Part shown: one piece after another, positions 59,680-64,000 of the stretch
Layout: every line of letters begins with the position of its first letter
Numbering within the stretch: the stretch's first letter is position 1
Assembly: GCF_900155635.1 (NCBI RefSeq)
Contig: NZ_LT732540.1
Location: 153,661-217,660, forward strand
Length of the DNA stretch: 64,000 nucleotides
Origin: Olsenella urininfantis
GTDB lineage: Bacteria > Actinomycetota > Coriobacteriia > Coriobacteriales > Atopobiaceae
Reading direction: 5' to 3'
Program-made: the position numbers and the translations under genes
The notes under the pieces: generated by a model
The model's database searches: none
Seen by the model: the letters and a program-made list of their open reading frames with translations, nothing else
Told to the model about the DNA's origin: nothing

Positions 59680-60099
59680 ATGATCAAGGAGCTGGTTAGG
59701 GACGAGGCCATCCTCTCCGCGCGCTGCGAGAAGGCAACGCCGGAGGATGCCGCCGTGGCCCAGGACCTCATTGACACCCTGCGCGCCATCGAGGACGGTG
59801 CCTGCCTTGCCGCCAACCAGATTGGCGTGACCAAGCAGGTGGCGGTCTACTTCGACGACGACCAGCAGCCTCACGTCCTGTACAACCCTCGCGTCATGAT
59901 GGGGCTTGGCGCGGCACGCGTGGAGGAGGGCTGCCTCACGCGTGACGAGGTCTCAAAGGTCACGCGCTACGGCAAGATCAAGCTCTGCTTCGACGAGCTG
60001 GTCGATGGTGCCTTCAGGCAGCGCAAGCGCGACTATGTGGGCTGGGAGGCGCAGATGATCCAGCACATGGTTGACCACTGCGCGGGCAGGCTGATCTAG
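59680..60099 (+). CDS. Peptide deformylase-like protein lacking the catalytic Glu
   Basis: A 139-aa homologue of peptide deformylase. Motif 1 is GACLAANQIG (for GxGLAAxQ). Motif 2 is EEGCLTRDE with the metal Cys. Motif 3 is QHMVDH, which keeps both His ligands (129 and 133) but has Met130 in place of the catalytic Glu of QHExDH. Metal could still bind, but deformylation would be severely impaired. A true deformylase must exist elsewhere in the genome. It could be a regulatory or scavenging paralogue. The ATG is preceded by GAAGGGACTC. A GC-rich hairpin follows. Confidence 0.82.
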   Translation: MIKELVRDEAILSARCEKATPEDAAVAQDLIDTLRAIEDGACLAANQIGVTKQVAVYFDDDQQPHVLYNPRVMMGLGAARVEEGCLTRDEVSKVTRYGKIKLCFDELVDGAFRQRKRDYVGWEAQMIQHMVDHCAGRLI

Positions 60100-60130
60100 C
60101 CGAGCCTTTCGCCCGGAGCCCGGCCTTCTC

Positions 60131-60162
60131 AAAAGGGGCTGCCGCCATCTGGCGGCAGCCCC
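60131..60162. terminator. Bidirectional terminator hairpin
   Basis: GGGGCTGCCGCC (60135-60146) pairs perfectly with GGCGGCAGCCCC (60151-60162). The minus strand continues with TTTT, so it ends the SIS-domain gene, and it also lies 36 bases after the deformylase-like stop on the plus strand. Confidence 0.8.
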
Positions 60163-60191
60163 TGCCATTACCGCGCCGTTGGTCTTCGGCC

Positions 60192-60806
60192 CTAGAGCTG
60201 GACGTCGTAGCGGCGTGCGTACTGCGCAAACAGGCGATCGAAGAAGTAGGTTACGCCAAAGGTCGCATAGACGCGGTGCATGGCGCTCCCCTCCTCGGAC
60301 CCTTGCCCTATTGAGAGCACCTCGTTGAACTCCGCATGCAGGTCAGGGGCCTCGCTTGCGGTGACGATGGTCTTGTAGGCACCGCTTCTCTCGATGACCT
60401 GGCGCTGTCTGCGCGCAAAGCCGTTGGAGGTGGTCACCACGATGAGCTGGTCCTCGGGGCCCAGCGCCCGTACGCCGTTGACCTCGGGCGAGTTCTCGGA
60501 GACGAGGCGGACCACCTTCCCCTCGGCGAGCATTGCCTGCTGGAACTCCATGAGGGAGAGTGTCGAGGCCTCGGTGGAGAAGATCACCACGTGGGCGCTC
60601 CCGTGCAGGGACTTCACCAGACGGTCCAGCTGGCCGGAGTCGGAGAGCTGGTCGATGGTGTCGTAGATGTTGTCGAGGTCGGCGTGAAGCCTGCGCCCGC
60701 CGTCGCGCTCCGCCTGCGTGTACACCAGGTAGTGGCGTCGCAGCTCCTCGCGCTCCTTGTCGCCCAGGCTTCTCAGCTGTGTGATGTGGAAGCCGATCTC
60801 GCTCAT
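60192..60806 (-). CDS. SIS-domain protein (RpiR-like without an evident HTH)
   Basis: A 204-aa protein from ATG 60806 (GGGG upstream). Residues about 70-200 form a sugar isomerase (SIS) domain: SAHVVIFSTEASTLSLMEF, DQLIVVTTSNGFARRQ and a final TYFFDRLFAQYARRYD that recalls the end of RpiR/MurR regulators. The first 60 residues are helical and charged (SLGDKEREELRRHYLVYT), too short for a standard RpiR winged helix. It may be a sugar-phosphate sensor derived from RpiR or a small isomerase-like protein. Function unknown. Confidence 0.65.
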   Translation of the reverse strand: MSEIGFHITQLRSLGDKEREELRRHYLVYTQAERDGGRRLHADLDNIYDTIDQLSDSGQLDRLVKSLHGSAHVVIFSTEASTLSLMEFQQAMLAEGKVVRLVSENSPEVNGVRALGPEDQLIVVTTSNGFARRQRQVIERSGAYKTIVTASEAPDLHAEFNEVLSIGQGSEEGSAMHRVYATFGVTYFFDRLFAQYARRYDVQL

Positions 60807-61009
60807 TGCAGCCCCTTTCGCATCGTGCGCGCCTGTCTTGCATTGCTCAGGTCCAGTGTACGAGAGGCCCCCGGGACAGGCTTGACCCGTTGGCGTGCGG
60901 CCCACTTGGCCGGATATGTGGCCGCGCATTTGCATTTGCTGTGAAGACGATCGCCCGTAGGGCCCGCGGCTGGACCTATCATGGACGCACGAGATGACGA
61001 GGGGGGCTC

Positions 61010-62296
61010 ATGGCAGAGAGCATGGCGGCGGTTGCCGCCCGCATGAAGGCAGATTCGCCGGCGCTGGCGTCTCTGGGCGTGGAGAAGAGGAACGAGGCGC
61101 TGCGCCTGACGCAGAGGTCCCTGCGCGACCACGCGAGCCAGGTCTTTGCCGCAAACGCGCAGGACCTCGCGGATGCCCGGCGAAGGGGCCTCTCGCCTGC
61201 CGTGCAGGGGCGCCTGCGCTTTGACGAGCACAAGCTGGAGGACGTGTGCGCGGGCATAGAGAGCCTCCTGGGGCTTCCTGACCCGCTGGGGCAGGTCCTG
61301 CTCAGGCGCGAGCTGGACGAGGGCCTGGTGCTGACACGCGTGAGCTGCGCCCTCGGTGTGGTCGGCGTCATCTTCGAGGCACGGCCGGACGCCCTGGTGC
61401 AGATCTCTGCGCTCTGCATCAAGAGCGGGAACGCGGCCATCCTCAAGGGAGGCTCGGAGACCGCACGCACCAACCGCGCGCTCTTCCAGCTGATATACGC
61501 CGCCTGCATCGAGGCGGGGCTTCCCAAGGGCTGCCTCCACCAGGCGCGGGAGCATAGCGAGATTGATGAGCTCCTGGGCTGTGACGGCCTGGTTGACCTG
61601 CTGGTCCCTCGCGGCTCGAACGCCTTCGTCCGCCACATCATGGACAGCACGCGCATTCCCGTGATGGGTCACGCCGACGGCATCTGCCACGTCTACGTGG
61701 ACCGCTCGGCAGACCTCGAGAAGGCCCTGCCCATCTGCGTGGACGCCAAGTGCCAGTACACGGCAGCCTGCAATGCCGTGGAGACCCTCCTGGTGCACGA
61801 GGGGGTGGCGGAAGAGTTCCTGCCGCGCCTCGCCGAGGCCTACGGAAGGGCGGGCGTCAGCATCAGGGGGGACGAGAGAACGCGTGACCTCATCTCCTGC
61901 GAGGAGGCCACGGCCGAAGACTGGGACAGCGAGTACCTCTCGCTCACCATATCCGTCAGGGTGGTTGGATCTGTGGACGAGGCCATCGCCCACATCAACA
62001 GGCATGGCTCGCACCACACGGACGCCATCGTCGCCGAGGACGACGCAGTGGCCGAGCGCTTCATGGGCCTCGTGGACTCCGCGGACGTGTACCAGAACGT
62101 CTCCACGCGCTTTGCCGATGGCTTCCGCTACGGCTTCGGGGCGGAGCTGGGCATCTCGACGGGCAAGCTGCATGCGCGCGGCCCGGTGGGCCTGGAGGGG
62201 CTGGTCACGTACAAGTACCGCCTGCGCGGGAGTGGTCAGGTGGTGTCGGACTACGCCGAGGGGCGCAGGGGCTTCCGCTTCAGGGACCTGTCGTAG
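61010..62296 (+). CDS. proA: Glutamate-5-semialdehyde dehydrogenase (gamma-glutamyl phosphate reductase)
   Basis: A 428-aa enzyme that reduces gamma-glutamyl phosphate to the semialdehyde in proline synthesis. Signature segments: GVVGVIFEARPDALVQISAL, KSGNAAILKGGSETARTNRA, DLLVPRGSNAFVRHI, and the active Cys in YTAACNAVETLLVHEG. GLEGLVTYKYRLRGSGQVV is the expected end. The ATG follows GAGGGGGGC. The partner kinase gene proB, often adjacent, is not within the window. Confidence 0.95.
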   Translation: MAESMAAVAARMKADSPALASLGVEKRNEALRLTQRSLRDHASQVFAANAQDLADARRRGLSPAVQGRLRFDEHKLEDVCAGIESLLGLPDPLGQVLLRRELDEGLVLTRVSCALGVVGVIFEARPDALVQISALCIKSGNAAILKGGSETARTNRALFQLIYAACIEAGLPKGCLHQAREHSEIDELLGCDGLVDLLVPRGSNAFVRHIMDSTRIPVMGHADGICHVYVDRSADLEKALPICVDAKCQYTAACNAVETLLVHEGVAEEFLPRLAEAYGRAGVSIRGDERTRDLISCEEATAEDWDSEYLSLTISVRVVGSVDEAIAHINRHGSHHTDAIVAEDDAVAERFMGLVDSADVYQNVSTRFADGFRYGFGAELGISTGKLHARGPVGLEGLVTYKYRLRGSGQVVSDYAEGRRGFRFRDLS

Positions 62297-62321
62297 CGCA
62301 TGCGCACGGGGCTCGCGTGAG

Positions 62322-63161
62322 CTAGCGCTGCTGCCTGCTGCGGTAGAACTCCTCCAGCTTGGCCCGGTAGTCACTGGGTCGCAGCTTGGGGAACGCCTGC
62401 ATGATGCGCCTCTCCTGGCTGCTGAGCATGGCCGAGAAGGTCCTGGTGACCTCGTCGAGGGAGGGCAGCACCTGCGCGGTCTCGAGCACCCTCTGGGCGG
62501 CGCTGCCGAGGTGACGTGCGAGCGAGCTCTGCACCACGTGGTCCCAGTTGGTGATGCCGGCAAGCTCGGGCCTGGAGGGCAGGGCATCCCTCAGGCCGTC
62601 CAGGCGCCCAAGCAGCTCTGCGCGCAGGAAGTCCATCTTGTCCCTAAGGTCGGTGATGCCCAGGTGGGTGACGGTAAGGTCCGTCATGAAGCAGGCCAGG
62701 GACAGGCCTGCCAGCAGGTAGCAGGCGGTGGGGGAGAGCCCCCGCAGCGCCTCCAGAAGGGGTGGCTGCGACACGTAGACCACAAGCACGCAGCAGATGC
62801 CGAACTGCACGAAGCCGCCCGCCCAGATGCGTCCGTTGAGGTTGAGGGGATGGTCCGAGTAGTCCCACCAGCGGGCGTGGTAGACCCTCTCCATCACGTA
62901 GGAGGTCACATACTCCATGAGGCAGCTCAGCGTGCCGCCCGCCACGAAGATGAGCGCGGGGCTCCCCAGGGGGGAGAGCAGCAGCGCCGCGATCATGGCG
63001 CCGAAGCCATAGATGGGGATGTAGGGCCCGTTGAGGAAGCCGCGGTTGATGAAGCGACCCTCGGGGACGGAGCAGTAGGTGCACTCGATGGCCCAGCCCA
63101 TCATGCTGTAGGAGAAGAACATGAGCCAGAGCGCGCAGAGGGTGAGAAGCGGTGTTGGCAT
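62322..63161 (-). CDS. CmpB-family putative ABC transporter permease-like membrane protein
   Basis: A 279-aa protein of the ABC_trans_CmpB family. The N-terminus WLMFFSYSMMGWAIECTYCS, then RFINRGFLNGPYIPIYGFGA and YVMERVYHARWWDYSDHPLN and NGRIWAGGFVQFG, are the diagnostic conserved elements. Five to six spans lie within about 1-165; a cytosolic helical tail follows (about 170-279). ATG 63161 is taken; a GTG at 63179 in frame is possible and would overlap the previous gene. The function of this family is unknown. Confidence 0.82.
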   Translation of the reverse strand: MPTPLLTLCALWLMFFSYSMMGWAIECTYCSVPEGRFINRGFLNGPYIPIYGFGAMIAALLLSPLGSPALIFVAGGTLSCLMEYVTSYVMERVYHARWWDYSDHPLNLNGRIWAGGFVQFGICCVLVVYVSQPPLLEALRGLSPTACYLLAGLSLACFMTDLTVTHLGITDLRDKMDFLRAELLGRLDGLRDALPSRPELAGITNWDHVVQSSLARHLGSAAQRVLETAQVLPSLDEVTRTFSAMLSSQERRIMQAFPKLRPSDYRAKLEEFYRSRQQR

Positions 63162-63162
63162 G

Positions 63163-63708
63163 CTAGGCAAGGTCGTCACTTCCGCCCTGGGCCAGGGGCT
63201 TGCGCGCGCCGGGCATGCGCTTGTGCAGCAGGCCCGCCATGGTCTCCTTGGTTGCCACGTACTTGTCGGCGAGGCAGAGGATGACGGCCTCGCGGCACCG
63301 AGGCGGGATGGGGGTGAGGGGGAACATGTGATGCCTCACCATGTGCTGCTCCACGGGGCCAATGCCGAAGTCGCGGATGGCGTTTGCGCAGGCGCGGCCG
63401 GGATGGGTGAAGCCGTGAAGGCGATGGCTGGGGTCGCTCTCGTGCCAGTCGTAGAGGAAGTAGTCGTGCAGGAGGGCGCCGCGCACCAGGGCGCGCTCGT
63501 CAACGGCCACGCGCAGGGCCTGGGCAAGGGCCACGCAGGCCATCGTGACGGCCATCGAGTGGGCGAAGACGCTGGTGGTCCCATGCTGGATGCAGCGCCT
63601 CTCCACCTCCATGCCGGCAGACGAGAGGATGTCCGAGCAGTGCAGGCGCACGAGCTCGTGAGCCCTGACCTGCGTTGGGATGGGAAGTCTCCTGATATTG
63701 AAGGGCAT
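63163..63708 (-). CDS. HD-domain phosphohydrolase-like protein
   Basis: A 181-aa protein; ATG at 63708 follows AAGGAG. HSMAVTMACVALAQALR supplies the first His and RGALLHDYFLYDWHE the HD pair, with the downstream region HRLHGFTHPGRACANAI and ILCLADKYVATKETM giving further His and Asp ligands. These are the metal ligands of HD hydrolases. It probably cleaves a phosphorylated nucleotide or similar compound. It overlaps or abuts the CmpB-like gene, and the two form an operon. Confidence 0.85.
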   Translation of the reverse strand: MPFNIRRLPIPTQVRAHELVRLHCSDILSSAGMEVERRCIQHGTTSVFAHSMAVTMACVALAQALRVAVDERALVRGALLHDYFLYDWHESDPSHRLHGFTHPGRACANAIRDFGIGPVEQHMVRHHMFPLTPIPPRCREAVILCLADKYVATKETMAGLLHKRMPGARKPLAQGGSDDLA

Positions 63709-63867
63709 CGTGCTCCTTGGGCGCCCTGCGGCCCTGCCGCCTGCCGCCATGCCTGGGCCCGCTGGGTGAAAGGGCCATATACTGGCAAGAGTTTACCGTG
63801 CGCCGCGCACCCGGGGCGCTTCCGGGTGCGTGCCCTTCGATTCAACGCAAAGCAGGATGGAGCAGGG

Positions 63868-64000
63868 ATGCTTGAGCTTGGCTACATCGCTCACGACGAC
63901 GCCAAAACCGTGCTGGTGGGACATGTCCTCGCCGCGGGACACGGGCTGCGGATCAGCAGCGTGGACTCTGGGACGGAGGACATCCTTCTGGCAAGAGGGG
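63868..64000 (+). CDS. Unidentified CDS, truncated by the window end
   Basis: An open frame begins at ATG 63868 (GATGGAGCAGGG just upstream) and runs to the last base without a stop. The 44 visible residues begin MLELGYIAHDDAKTVLVGHV and continue LAAGHGLRISSVDSGTEDI. I do not recognise a family. The start has a usable ribosome site and the frame has the GC-rich third-position pattern of its neighbours. Confidence 0.5.
   Translation, partial: MLELGYIAHDDAKTVLVGHVLAAGHGLRISSVDSGTEDILLARG

Noticed and set aside
61773..63284. 503-codon plus-strand frame crossing the end of proA and two minus-strand genes
   Set aside because: It runs out of frame through proA and then antisense through the CmpB-like and HD genes; no domain.
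1..64000. CRISPR arrays, tRNA or rRNA genes, complete insertion sequences, prophage
   Set aside because: No regularly spaced repeats, cloverleaf sequences, rRNA motifs, transposase or phage genes were recognised in either strand.

Overview
The window is 64 kb of GC-rich, densely coded chromosome from an anaerobic, saccharolytic Gram-positive bacterium. Large signal-peptide surface proteins with LPxTG-type sorting signals, glycyl-radical and CoA-dehydratase-activase enzymes and a fructose-type PTS together suggest a Coriobacteriia member of the Olsenella/Atopobium type. That assignment is inferred from gene content and style; there is no rRNA marker here. I see no tRNA, rRNA, CRISPR array, complete insertion sequence or prophage.

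Layout. (1) 57-5965: a 1571-aa sortase-anchored adhesin-like protein, a decayed LytR-CpsA-Psr fragment and an isoprenylcysteine-methyltransferase-like membrane protein. (2) 6058-22212: the most unusual block. It holds a Crp/Fnr-type regulator, a 65-bp near-perfect palindrome, a 1457-aa membrane-anchored surface protein, a Tat-type lipoprotein/permease/ATPase ABC importer whose permease has an extra N-terminal domain, a second LPxTG surface protein sharing a domain with the first, a small DUF1858-like protein and a 1364-aa double-domain acyl-CoA-dehydratase-activase-like ATPase. Related sites of the form GTKRCC-N2-GCAAC stand before the regulator and before each later transcription unit. I read this as one regulon that captures, imports and perhaps reductively processes an unknown ligand. 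(3) 22276-28588: a truncated surface-protein gene, an SPFH/zinc-ribbon pair, a split sensor kinase with a LuxR-type regulator, and a gene-poor stretch. (4) 28589-33650: an FSA-type aldolase, a glycyl radical enzyme, its activase and a DeoR regulator, resembling the YbiW/YbiY/FSA set linked to 1,5-anhydroglucitol-6-phosphate breakdown. (5) 33860-36312: pdxS and a divergent pdxR-like gene with an 11-bp-period repeat. (6) 36476-45903: LytTR/DUF3021 pair, a broken methyltransferase, HAD phosphatase, TipAL-type MerR regulator with its operator, nitroreductase, RsmJ, flavin reductase, methyltransferase, DUF389 protein, D-lactate-dehydrogenase-like enzyme, a 58-aa zinc ribbon and a 3-hydroxyacyl-CoA dehydrogenase. 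(7) 46361-51101: AraC regulator and a two-subunit ABC exporter-type system. (8) 51133-55958: LacI regulator, PTS IIB and IIC, GatZ/KbaZ-like protein and a transaldolase. (9) 56189-64000: purine steps 9 and 10 on two separate genes, a CobW GTPase, a deformylase homologue lacking its catalytic Glu, a SIS-domain protein, proA, a CmpB-like membrane protein, an HD protein and a CDS cut by the window end.

Non-coding structure is unusually rich in palindromes. A 72-73 bp palindromic element occurs twice (38707-38778 and 56050-56122), and a second small family built on TGCTCTAC occurs at 32810-32855 and 33799-33844. Long perfect inverted repeats also stand before several regulators. Four genes look decayed (4935-5380, 22276-22665, 28209-28350, 37546-37899). 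All family assignments come from reading motifs and context by eye; no database search was run.
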